DNA from: Streptomyces sp. R33
Lineage (GTDB): Bacteria > Actinomycetota > Actinomycetes > Streptomycetales > Streptomycetaceae
Assembly (NCBI RefSeq): GCF_041200175.1
Contig: NZ_CP165727.1
Coordinates: 3,571,501 to 3,635,500, forward strand
Direction: 5' to 3'
Length of the DNA: 64,000 bases
Shown here: positions 34,136-41,771 of the stretch, one piece after another
Numbering within the stretch: position 1 is the stretch's first letter
Layout: each line of letters begins with the position of its first letter
Program-made: the position numbers and the translations under genes
The notes under the pieces: model-generated
Database searches by the model: none
The model's input: the letters and a program-made list of their open reading frames with translations, nothing else
What the model was told of the DNA's origin: nothing

Positions 34136-35223
34136 TGATCGGCCTGATCATCCTCGGAATCCTGCTGATCAGCGGCGCGTACAAGCTGCTGCGGGCCCGC
34201 AAGGGCGGCGGCGCCGGCAAGCGCCGCTCGGCGGGCCGGGCCGACGGCCAGGCCGCGGTCGCGCTGGGCTTCGTACCTGCCGAGCGGCTGGACACCGAGA
34301 ACGGGTCCCCGCTCCTGCCGGCGGACACGGCCGCCCTGGACGCCGTACGGGCGGGCGACTGGCAGGCCGGCGCGGCCTGGGCGGACGCGGCGGGGCAGAA
34401 CTGGGACGAGCGCATCCGGCGCGTACGGGGACTGGCCGAGCTGGCCGCCGAGGAGGACGCCTGGCTGCTGGCCTGGCGCGCGGCGCGGCCGCAGGACCCG
34501 ACGGCGGCGGCGGTGCACGCGGACGCGTCGGTGCTGGTGGCGTGGAACGTGCGCGGCTCACTGAGCGCGAGCAACACGACGCAGGAGCAGTTCCGGAACT
34601 TCCACCGGCTGATCGCCGCCTCGCAGGAGGCGATGCACGAGGCCCAGCGGCTCGCCGACCCGGCGGACCCGGTGCCGTACATGCTGGAGCAGCCGGTCGC
34701 CATGGCGCTGGGGTACTCCCACGAGCGGTACGGGCAGCTGTGGGCGGAGATCGTCGAGCGCGGCCCGAAGGTGCTGGCGGCGCACACCGGCGCCCTGCAG
34801 TACTGGTGCCGCAAGTGGCGCGGCTCGCACGAGGAGGCGGAGGCGTTCGCGAAGCGGTCTGCGGCGTCGGGCGCACCCGGTGAGCTGCTGTCGCTGCTGC
34901 CGCTGTACGCGTACCTGGAGTACGAGATGTCGGAGTCGGAGATCGACCCGGACGTCTACTACAAGCGGCCGGAGATCGTGGCGGCCACGGACGCGGCGCT
35001 CGCGGACGTGGCGGCGGCGGACCCGGCCGACCGGCGGGTGGCCCGGGTGCGGCACATGCTGGCGTGGAACCTGTACTGGCAGGACCGGTACACCGAGGCC
35101 GTGGAGCAGTTCCGTGCCGTCGACGGGTACATCGGGACGACGCCGTGGACGTACGCGGCGGACGCCAAGGCGCGGTACGTGCAGGCGAGGGACTTCTGCG
35201 TGCGCCGATCGGTGACGCAGTAG
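34135..35223 (+). CDS. Membrane-anchored protein of unknown function, paralogue 2 of the M48 cassette
   Basis: 362 residues starting within the M48 stop codon, so translation is coupled. N-terminal helix (MIGLIILGILLISGAYKLL) with Lys/Arg-rich stop, then a helical domain sharing blocks with the 31199-32305 product (YWCRKWRGSHEEAEAFA, DPVPYM, VRHML, VDGYIGTTPW). The shared Cys and Trp residues suggest a conserved fold. Pairing with the peptidase suggests adaptors or regulators, which is inference. Confidence 0.8.
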   Translation: MIGLIILGILLISGAYKLLRARKGGGAGKRRSAGRADGQAAVALGFVPAERLDTENGSPLLPADTAALDAVRAGDWQAGAAWADAAGQNWDERIRRVRGLAELAAEEDAWLLAWRAARPQDPTAAAVHADASVLVAWNVRGSLSASNTTQEQFRNFHRLIAASQEAMHEAQRLADPADPVPYMLEQPVAMALGYSHERYGQLWAEIVERGPKVLAAHTGALQYWCRKWRGSHEEAEAFAKRSAASGAPGELLSLLPLYAYLEYEMSESEIDPDVYYKRPEIVAATDAALADVAAADPADRRVARVRHMLAWNLYWQDRYTEAVEQFRAVDGYIGTTPWTYAADAKARYVQARDFCVRRSVTQ

Positions 35224-35326
35224 CGGTACGGAAACATGACGAAAGTCTGACGCGACGGCCGGGGGCGGTCCGGGGGGAATCCCGGCCCGCCCCTTCCCGT
35301 TAAGGGGGTACCACTAGGAGGGAATC

Positions 35327-35992
35327 ATGTTCTCGTACCGCCGCACGCCCGAGCTCCCCACCCGCGAGGAGGCCCTGCAGGGCCGCGCGACCCCCCTGTT
35401 CTCGCTCCCTGACCGGCACACGGTCCTCGGCAACCCGCTCGCGGGGCCCTATCCGGACGGGCTCGAGACGGCCGACTTCGGCCTGGGCTGCTTCTGGGGC
35501 GCGGAGCGCAAGTTCTGGCAGACCCCGGGAGTGTGGACCACGCTGGCCGGCTACCAGGGCGGCTTCACCAAGAACCCGACGTACGACGAGGTGTGCTCGG
35601 GGCAGACCGGCCACACCGAGGTCGTGCGCGTGGTCTTCGACCCTGCGCAGGTCTCGTACGCCACCCTGCTGAAGCTGTTCTGGGAGTCGCACGACCCCAC
35701 CCAGGGCTTCCGCCAGGGCAACGACGTCGGCACCCAGTACCGCTCGGCGATCTACACCCACTCCGAGGCCCAGCAGGCCGAGGCCGAGGCCTCCCGCGCC
35801 GCGTACCAGCAGGTCCTGACGTCCTCGGGCTACGGCGAGATCACGACGGCGGTCCTCCCGGCCACGGCCCGCCCCTTCTGGCCGGCGGAGCCGTACCACC
35901 AGCAGTACCTGGACAAGAACCCCGACGGCTACTGCGGCATAGGCGGCACGGGCGTCAGCTGCCCGATCGGCGTGGCCAAGGCCCAGGGCTGA
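35327..35992 (+). CDS. msrA: Peptide methionine (S)-S-oxide reductase
   Basis: Reduces S-epimers of methionine sulfoxide in proteins, with thioredoxin as donor. 221 residues with a perfect AGGAGG site. The catalytic cysteine is in GLGCFWGAERKFW, followed by GYQGG, HTEVVRV and FWESHDPTQGFRQGNDVGTQYRS; the C-terminal cysteines (DGYCGIGGTGVSCP) are the resolving pair. The N-terminal extension of about 45 residues is usual in actinobacteria. Confidence 0.96.
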   Translation: MFSYRRTPELPTREEALQGRATPLFSLPDRHTVLGNPLAGPYPDGLETADFGLGCFWGAERKFWQTPGVWTTLAGYQGGFTKNPTYDEVCSGQTGHTEVVRVVFDPAQVSYATLLKLFWESHDPTQGFRQGNDVGTQYRSAIYTHSEAQQAEAEASRAAYQQVLTSSGYGEITTAVLPATARPFWPAEPYHQQYLDKNPDGYCGIGGTGVSCPIGVAKAQG

Positions 35993-36242
35993 CACCCCGG
36001 GCGGCCCTCCGGCGCGGCCCTCCCCCTTCGGGCGGCGGCGCCGGAGTTCAGCTCTGTAGGCCGACTCCGGGGCCGAGAATCTCGCGCATGGGAGCATCCA
36101 TGACCACGTCCGCTGCCGGGCGGCCGCTCATTCCGCAGCCGCCGTCGACACGGCTGGTTCTACTTCCTCGCCGCACCCCGCGCCCGGCCAATCGTCGTGG
36201 TCCGGATCATTCCGCCCTTCGACGCCCTGTAGCGCCCGCCGG

Positions 36243-37289
36243 TCAGATCGTCGAGGCGTCGATGACGAAGCGGTAGCGGACGTCGCTGGACAGGACGCGC
36301 TCGTAGGCCTCGTTGATCTGCTCGGCGCGGATCAGTTCGATCTCCGAGCCCAGGCCGTGCTCGGCGCAGAAGTCCAGCATCTCCTGGGTCTCGGCGATGC
36401 CGCCGATCATCGAGCCGGCCAGGGTCTTGCGGCCGGTGATGACGGAGAACAGGTTCAGCTCGACCGGCTCCTCCGGGGCGCCGACGTTCACCAGCGCGCC
36501 GTCGACCTTCAGCAGGCCGAGGTACGCGTCGAGGCCGAGCGGGGCCGAGACCGTCGAGATGACCAGGTCGAAGCTGCCGGCCAGCTTCTCGAAGGTGGCC
36601 TCGTCGCTCGTCGCGTAGTAGTGCGAGGCGCCGAGCCGCAGGCCGTCCTCCTGCTTGCGCAGGGACTGGGAGAGGACGGTGACCTCCGCGCCGAGCGCGG
36701 CCGCGATCTTCACGCCCATGTGGCCGAGGCCGCCGAGACCGACGATCGCGACCTTCTTGCCCGGGCCCGCCTGCCAGTGCTTGAGCGGCGAGTAGAGGGT
36801 GATCCCGGCGCACAGCAGCGGGGCGGCGACGTCGAGGGCGAGGCCGTCGGGGATGCGGACGGTGTAGTTCTCGTCGACGACGACGTGCGTGGAGTAGCCG
36901 CCGTACGTCGGGTCGCCCTTCCTGTCACGGGCGTTGTACGTGCCGGTCATGCCCTGCACGCAGTACTGCTCCTGGCCGCGCAGGCAGTACTCGCACGCGC
37001 GGCAGGAGTCGACGAAGCAGCCGACGCCGACGTGGTCGCCGACCGCGAACTTCGTGACGCCCCGGCCGACTTCGGCGACGACACCGGCGATCTCGTGGCC
37101 CGGGACCATCGGGTAGATGCCCTCGCCCCACCCGTCGCGGACCTGGTGGATGTCGGAGTGGCAGATGCCGGCGTACTTGATCTCGATGAGGACGTCGTGC
37201 TCGCCGACGGGGCGGCGCGGGACGGTGGTGCGCTCCAGCGGGGCCTTCGCAGTGGGGGCGGCGTAGGCGGCTACCTGGGTGACGGACAT
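36243..37289 (-). CDS. Zinc-dependent NAD(P) alcohol dehydrogenase (YahK/cinnamyl-type)
   Basis: 348 residues, medium-chain dehydrogenase. Catalytic zinc ligands CHSDIH and GHE; structural zinc cysteines in CRACEYCLRGQEQYC; Rossmann loop VGLGGLGHMGVK. Closest in pattern to the YahK/AdhA group that reduces broad aldehydes with NADPH. It is divergent from an XRE regulator across 164 bases containing a clear inverted repeat, so it is probably that regulator's target. Confidence 0.92.
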   Translation of the reverse strand: MSVTQVAAYAAPTAKAPLERTTVPRRPVGEHDVLIEIKYAGICHSDIHQVRDGWGEGIYPMVPGHEIAGVVAEVGRGVTKFAVGDHVGVGCFVDSCRACEYCLRGQEQYCVQGMTGTYNARDRKGDPTYGGYSTHVVVDENYTVRIPDGLALDVAAPLLCAGITLYSPLKHWQAGPGKKVAIVGLGGLGHMGVKIAAALGAEVTVLSQSLRKQEDGLRLGASHYYATSDEATFEKLAGSFDLVISTVSAPLGLDAYLGLLKVDGALVNVGAPEEPVELNLFSVITGRKTLAGSMIGGIAETQEMLDFCAEHGLGSEIELIRAEQINEAYERVLSSDVRYRFVIDASTI

Positions 37290-37377
37290 GGATGGAGACT
37301 CCTCGAATGCTGCTGACGGTCTGCGTACAGCGAACGATTCCGCGCCGGACCGCCGGCAGCCACGCCCCTGTCGTGCC

Positions 37378-37394
37378 TAGGACCGGCGGTCCTA
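37378..37394. promoter_or_regulatory. Candidate operator between ADH and XRE regulator genes
   Basis: TAGGACC-GGC-GGTCCTA is a perfect inverted repeat in the middle of the divergent promoter region. Its position fits control of the dehydrogenase, the regulator gene, or both, by the adjacent regulator. Confidence 0.55.
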
Positions 37395-37453
37395 CCCCTG
37401 GCGGGGTCAGGAACACGGCCCCGGCGCGCCGGCCGCCCGGCGATACTGACGTC

Positions 37454-38377
37454 ATGGACCAGCTTGATCAGCGTGCCGAGCTCGGCGAGTTCCTCCGTTC
37501 CCGCCGCGCACGGCTGCGCCCCGCGGACGTGGGCCTGCCGGACTACGGGCGCCACCGCCGGGTGCCCGGGCTGCGCCGCGAGGAACTGGCGCAGCTGGCG
37601 GGCGTATCAGTGGCGTACTACACGCGGCTCGAGCAGGGACACGGGCAGAACGTGTCGGCGGAGGTGCTGGACGCGATCGCCCGCGCCCTGCGCCTGGACG
37701 GCACGGAGACGGCCCACCTGAACCACCTGGCCAGCCCCCGGCCCCGCCGGCACCGCGGCAAGCAGCACCGGGCGCAGCACGTCCGCCCGGAGCTGCGGAC
37801 GCTGCTGGACGCGATGGAGGGGGTGCCGGCGTACCTGGTGGGGCGGCGTCAGGACGTGATCGGCTGGAACCGGCTGGCGGCCGCGGTCTTCGGGGACTTC
37901 GGGGCGCTGCCGCCGCAGGAGCGGAACCTCGTACGGCAGGTGTTCCTGGATCCGGCGACGGCCGAGCTGTACGTGGACTGGGAGTGCCGGGCCTGCGAGG
38001 TGGTGAGCAACCTGCGCATGTACGCGGGCCAGCACCCGGAGGACGAGCAGCTGTCCGCGCTGGTCGGGGAACTGTCGGTGAAGAACGAGGAGTTCCGGCG
38101 GCTGTGGGCGGCGCACACGGTGGCGGACAACAAGACGCACGGGGTGAAGCGGCTGCGGCACCCGCTGGTGGGTGAGCTGGACCTGGCCTTCGAGACGCTG
38201 GCGCTGCCGGACGACTCGGCGCAGTTCCTGGTGACCTTCCACGCCCCGCCGGGCTCGCCTTCGGCGGACGCGCTGCGGCTGCTGGCCTCCTGGTCGGCTC
38301 CGTCTGCCGCCCCGGTAGCCCCTGCCACCCCTGCCACCCCGTCCGCCGCTTCGTCCCCGGACGGGGCTACAGCTTGA
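37454..38377 (+). CDS. XRE-family regulator with MmyB-like ligand-binding domain
   Basis: 307 residues from ATG 37454. N-terminal HTH: LGEFLRSRRARLRPADVGLPDYGRHRRVPGLRREELAQLAGVSVAYYTRLEQG, the standard start of MmyB-like regulators. The rest is a PAS-like domain (LVGRRQDVIGWNRLAAAVFGDF; EFRRLWAAHTV; HPLVGELDLAFETLALP), which in related proteins binds a fatty acid-like ligand. An Ala/Pro-rich tail ends the protein and overlaps the convergent GNAT gene by 11 bases. Confidence 0.92.
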   Translation: MDQLDQRAELGEFLRSRRARLRPADVGLPDYGRHRRVPGLRREELAQLAGVSVAYYTRLEQGHGQNVSAEVLDAIARALRLDGTETAHLNHLASPRPRRHRGKQHRAQHVRPELRTLLDAMEGVPAYLVGRRQDVIGWNRLAAAVFGDFGALPPQERNLVRQVFLDPATAELYVDWECRACEVVSNLRMYAGQHPEDEQLSALVGELSVKNEEFRRLWAAHTVADNKTHGVKRLRHPLVGELDLAFETLALPDDSAQFLVTFHAPPGSPSADALRLLASWSAPSAAPVAPATPATPSAASSPDGATA

Positions 38378-39338
38378 TCTGGAAGATGCCCGCCCGGCGT
38401 TCGCGGCGGTAGCCCAGGGCGGCGTTCACCGCGCGCATCGGGGTGTTCTCGTCCGCCACCGAGGTGGCGATCTCGCGGAGGGCGGGGAAGCGGGCCGTGG
38501 CCTCCCCCAGCATGCGGAGTTTGACGGCGCGCCCGAGGCCGCGGCCGCGGTGGGCGGGGACGACCACCGTGTCGTACTGGAGGGCGCGCGGGGCGGCCGG
38601 GTCCGGGAGCACCAGGGACGTGTACGCGGCCACCTCGCCGGCGGGGGTCACCGCCGCGGCCATGAGCATCCGGCCGCCGCGGTCCAGGACCAGCCGCTGC
38701 ACCGTGTGCAGGCGCTGCGGGGTCCAGGCCGGGGTCTGCTCGTCCATGTCCCCGGTCGGCGCGTCCTCCATCGATCCGTGGGCGACGGCGGCCGCGGCCA
38801 CCCACGCCTGCGGGACCAGGCCCTCCCAGCACAGCAGCTCGTAGCCCGCCGGCAGTCCGTGCTCCGCGCCGGCCGTCTCCGCTGCCACGTCCCGCACGTC
38901 CTGCACGTACCAGGCGAGCGGCAGCACGTTCTCGAAGCCCAGCGACTCGGCGAACGCCTGCCCCGCCCCGCCCAGGTCGGCCATCGTGGAGACGGAGGTG
39001 CGGCCCTGGGCCAGCAGTTCCTCGCGGACCCGGTGCCACAGGGCCGTGCCGATCCCCCGCCGCCGCGCGTCCGGACGTACCTGCAGCACGTCCAGCGAAG
39101 CGGTGTGCGCATTGCCGGCGTCCGTGAAGAGGAGCAGGCTCGCCACGCCTTCGTCCGCCGCGAAGTGCACGTGGCGGCCGGTGGTCGGCGCCACGCGCAG
39201 CCGCCCCGCGATCTCCACCCGGGTCGGTACGGGTACGCCGGGCAGGTCGGCGGCGTGTGCGGCGGTCAGGACCGATGCCCAGGCGTCCACCTCGGCATCG
39301 GTCGGCGGTACGGACAGCTGGGTGAGGGATAACTTCAT
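38367..39338 (-). CDS. Tandem GNAT-domain acetyltransferase
   Basis: 323 residues with two GNAT folds. The first has the acetyl-CoA loop VRPDARRRGIGTALW (about 88-102), the second VVPAHRGRGLGRAVKLRML (about 260-278), each followed by the usual VADENTPMRAVNAALGYR-type end. Both loops keep R/Q-x-x-G-x-G/A, so both may bind acetyl-CoA. Double-GNAT proteins include mycothiol synthase MshD, but length and motifs are not specific enough to call it so; substrate unknown. Confidence 0.85.
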   Translation of the reverse strand: MKLSLTQLSVPPTDAEVDAWASVLTAAHAADLPGVPVPTRVEIAGRLRVAPTTGRHVHFAADEGVASLLLFTDAGNAHTASLDVLQVRPDARRRGIGTALWHRVREELLAQGRTSVSTMADLGGAGQAFAESLGFENVLPLAWYVQDVRDVAAETAGAEHGLPAGYELLCWEGLVPQAWVAAAAVAHGSMEDAPTGDMDEQTPAWTPQRLHTVQRLVLDRGGRMLMAAAVTPAGEVAAYTSLVLPDPAAPRALQYDTVVVPAHRGRGLGRAVKLRMLGEATARFPALREIATSVADENTPMRAVNAALGYRRERRAGIFQIKL

Positions 39339-39366
39339 GACCTGGACCTTAGCCCCCGGGAAACGA

Positions 39367-39407
39367 CGGATGGCGGGGAACCCCCGTCAGAGGCTCCCCG
39401 CCATCCG
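39367..39407. terminator. Terminator of the L,D-transpeptidase gene
   Basis: CGGATGGCGGGGA and TCCCCGCCATCCG form a perfect 13-bp stem around a 15-base loop, just after the L,D-transpeptidase stop on the minus strand and before the GNAT start. Confidence 0.8.
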
Positions 39408-39434
39408 CGGGAGTTCGGTCGGGTCGGGGCCGGG

Positions 39435-40706
39435 TCAGGAGGCCGCGCCGGCCTTCCAGTCCGCCCAGCTCATGTTCCAGCCGTTGAGGCCGTTCTCCGG
39501 CTTGATGGTCTTGTCCGGCGAGTTGACGACCGTGACCACGTCACCGATGAGCGAGTTGTCGTAGAACCAGGCCGCGGGCTGGTTCGGGTCGTTGGCGCCC
39601 TGGGCGTCGTTCAGACCGACACAGCCGTGGCTCGTGTTCACGCTGCCGAAGATCGAGTCCGCTCCCCAGTAGTTGCCGTGGATGAACGTGCCCGACTGGG
39701 ACAGCCGCATCGCGTGCGGGACGTCCTTGATGTCGTACTCGCCCTTGCCCTCGCTGTTCTTGAAGCCGACGGTCGAGCCGTCCATCCGGGTCTCCTTGAA
39801 CTTCTCGGAGATCACCATCTGGCCGTTGTACGTCGGGTTCTCCGGGGAGCCGGCCGAGATCGGGATGGTCTTGAGGACCGCGCCGTCCCGGGTGACGGTC
39901 ATCTTCTTGGTCTTCGCGTCGACCGTGGAGACCTGGCTGCGGCCGATCTTGAAGGTGGCGGTCCGGTTCTGCACGCCCTGGACGCCGGGGGCGCCCTGCA
40001 CCCCGTCCAGCGCCAGCTTCAGCGTGACGGTGGAGCCGGCCTGCCAGTACTGCTCCGGGCGGAAGTCCAGGCGCTGTGCGCTGAACCAGTGCCCGACGAC
40101 CTCCTGGCCGCTGCTGGAGGTGACGGAGATGGCCGCCTGGACCGCCTTCTGGTCCTTGATCGGCTTGTTGAACGTGATCGAGACCGGCATGCCCACGCCG
40201 ACGGTCTGGCCGTCGTCCGGTATGAACGAGCCGACGAAGCTGTTCTCCGGGGAGACGGTGGTGAAGGAGGCGTTCTCGTGCGCCTCCTTGCCGGAGGCGT
40301 CCTTGGCGGTCGCCGACACGGCGTACTTCGTGGAGCGCTTCAGCGCGGCGTCCGGCTTCCAGCTCTTGCCGTCGGCGGCTATCTTGCCGGGCACGGCCGT
40401 GCCCTCGGAGGTCTTCAGCTCGACCGCCGTGAGGGTGCCGTCACTGACGGCGACGTTGGCCGCGTCGTTCAGGCCGACGTTGGTCGAACCGTCCTTGGGC
40501 GTGATCGTTATCTTGGCCTTGGAGGCGTCCTTGGCCGCAGCCGCGTCCACGTCCGACTGGGACTTGCTGCTCGCGTCCCCGCCGCCCTTGGGCTTGTCGT
40601 CCCCACCGCCGCACGCCGAGAGCACCAGCACGCCACCGAGGACGGCGGATATGGCCACGAGGGACCTTCTCCGCCGCTTCTTGTCCGTCCTCACACGCCA
40701 CTCCAT
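39435..40706 (-). CDS. L,D-transpeptidase lipoprotein
   Basis: 423 residues. Basic N terminus, signal helix and lipobox LSACGG anchor it outside the membrane; a charged linker and two Ig-like beta domains (with TPKDGSTNVGLND and GQTVGVGMPVSITFNKP) lead to a YkuD catalytic domain with HGNYWG and the SHGCVGL motif carrying the catalytic cysteine. This matches mycobacterial LdtMt2-type enzymes, which form 3-3 cross-links in peptidoglycan and resist most penicillins. Conserved in S. coelicolor near hutH. Confidence 0.94.
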   Translation of the reverse strand: MEWRVRTDKKRRRRSLVAISAVLGGVLVLSACGGGDDKPKGGGDASSKSQSDVDAAAAKDASKAKITITPKDGSTNVGLNDAANVAVSDGTLTAVELKTSEGTAVPGKIAADGKSWKPDAALKRSTKYAVSATAKDASGKEAHENASFTTVSPENSFVGSFIPDDGQTVGVGMPVSITFNKPIKDQKAVQAAISVTSSSGQEVVGHWFSAQRLDFRPEQYWQAGSTVTLKLALDGVQGAPGVQGVQNRTATFKIGRSQVSTVDAKTKKMTVTRDGAVLKTIPISAGSPENPTYNGQMVISEKFKETRMDGSTVGFKNSEGKGEYDIKDVPHAMRLSQSGTFIHGNYWGADSIFGSVNTSHGCVGLNDAQGANDPNQPAAWFYDNSLIGDVVTVVNSPDKTIKPENGLNGWNMSWADWKAGAAS

Positions 40707-40853
40707 CGTTGCCTGAACCCCCGAGCTTCCCCCGGCTCCCGCCGGGTGGTGCCCCGATCAAGGCAGGGAGACACGCCCCCTGCCTCGCACCAGTCAACGC
40801 GTTGAAGGCCCGGATCGGTTCCACATTCCGTTTGAATGTGGGCAACCACACGG

Positions 40854-41198
40854 TCAGGCGTTGTCGGTCGTCTCTTCGTCGAAGTCCCCATCTTCCTCGC
40901 CCAGGTCCCACTCCATGGACTCGGGGTCGTATTCGACGGGCTCGCTGCTCCAGGAGGCCTGCGCCAGCTCCACGCCGGGGATCTCCGCGACCAGGTCAGT
41001 GGGGTCGACGAGGTACGCGAGCGCCTCCGACTCGTCCTCCCGTACGGCCGACTCCGCGTGGCCTCGCTCCTCGTCCGGCATGAACTCGTCGGCCTCGATG
41101 TGCTCGAGTGCGGCTCCGGTGAGCGCCTCGGGATCGGGCACCTCCAGTACCAAATCCACCCGAAGCCGTACGTACCGTGATGTGTCAGAAGGGTTCAT
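40854..41198 (-). CDS. Acidic hypothetical protein
   Basis: 114 residues from MNPSDTSRYVRLRVDLVLEV. The N-terminal strand and following Leu/Glu pattern suggest a small alpha/beta protein; the last 20 residues are nearly all Asp and Glu. No signal peptide. The family is unknown to me; the convincing strand pattern and conserved-looking start make it more than a shadow frame. No good ribosome site precedes the ATG. It is divergent from the LADTG protein gene. Confidence 0.6.
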   Translation of the reverse strand: MNPSDTSRYVRLRVDLVLEVPDPEALTGAALEHIEADEFMPDEERGHAESAVREDESEALAYLVDPTDLVAEIPGVELAQASWSSEPVEYDPESMEWDLGEEDGDFDEETTDNA

Positions 41199-41305
41199 AC
41201 GACGGAGACTAAGCCCGAGGAAGCCCCGACTTTCCCACGACCCGCCCTTGTCCGTAGCATCACCGCACACGGCCAATTCGCTGCTTCCGCAAGGGGGATC
41301 GCCCC

Positions 41306-41668
41306 GTGTCCGCACGTCGACCGCTGCTCACCGCTCTCGGAGCGACCACCCTTCTCGCCGCCCTCTGGTTCGTGCCCTCGGCCAACGCCACCGCACCGGG
41401 GTCCTCGGCGCCCGGCTCCACGGCGTCCGATTCCGGTTCCGCCGCGCCGGAGTCCGCGAACGCGCCCGGGTCCGGGGCCGGGCGCGGGTCGGTGACGACG
41501 CTCGAGGCCGATCCCGCGGGCGCCTCCCCGCAGACCGCCGGCCAGATCCCCCTCGGGCTCGCCGACACCGGCGGGATCGACACCACCCCGTACCTGCTGG
41601 GCGGCACGCTCTGCCTGGGCCTCGGGGCCGGGTTCGTCACGTTCTCCGTACGCCGCTCGCGCGCGTAG
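41306..41668 (+). CDS. LAXTG cell-wall-anchored secreted protein (sortase E substrate)
   Basis: 120 residues from a GTG with AAGGGGGA before it. Signal peptide (1-29, ending SANA), a low-complexity Ser/Gly/Ala/Pro stalk, the sorting motif LADTG (85-89), a hydrophobic helix (YLLGGTLCLGLGAGFVTFSV) and the basic tail RRSRA. LAXTG is the class E sortase signal of Streptomyces, used by chaplins. The stalk is too simple to suggest a ligand. Followed by a strong terminator. Confidence 0.85.
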   Translation: MSARRPLLTALGATTLLAALWFVPSANATAPGSSAPGSTASDSGSAAPESANAPGSGAGRGSVTTLEADPAGASPQTAGQIPLGLADTGGIDTTPYLLGGTLCLGLGAGFVTFSVRRSRA

Positions 41669-41703
41669 GCCCCACGGGCAGACGCCGAAAGCACCGAATA
41701 CGC

Positions 41704-41747
41704 CGAAGGGCCGGCCCCGGGAGACGATTCCCGGGCCCGGCCCTTCG
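41704..41747. terminator. Bidirectional terminator between LADTG gene and hutH
   Basis: CGAAGGGCCGG (41704-41714) pairs with CCGGCCCTTCG (41737-41747), with further inner GC pairs. It separates two convergent genes. Confidence 0.88.
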
Positions 41748-41771
41748 CGGCAGTGAGGCGGAGCGGTACGG

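Noticed and set aside
36000..36240. Possible short gene between msrA and the alcohol dehydrogenase
   Set aside because: Frames here have no ribosome site or protein-like pattern; the stretch looks like a convergent terminator region.
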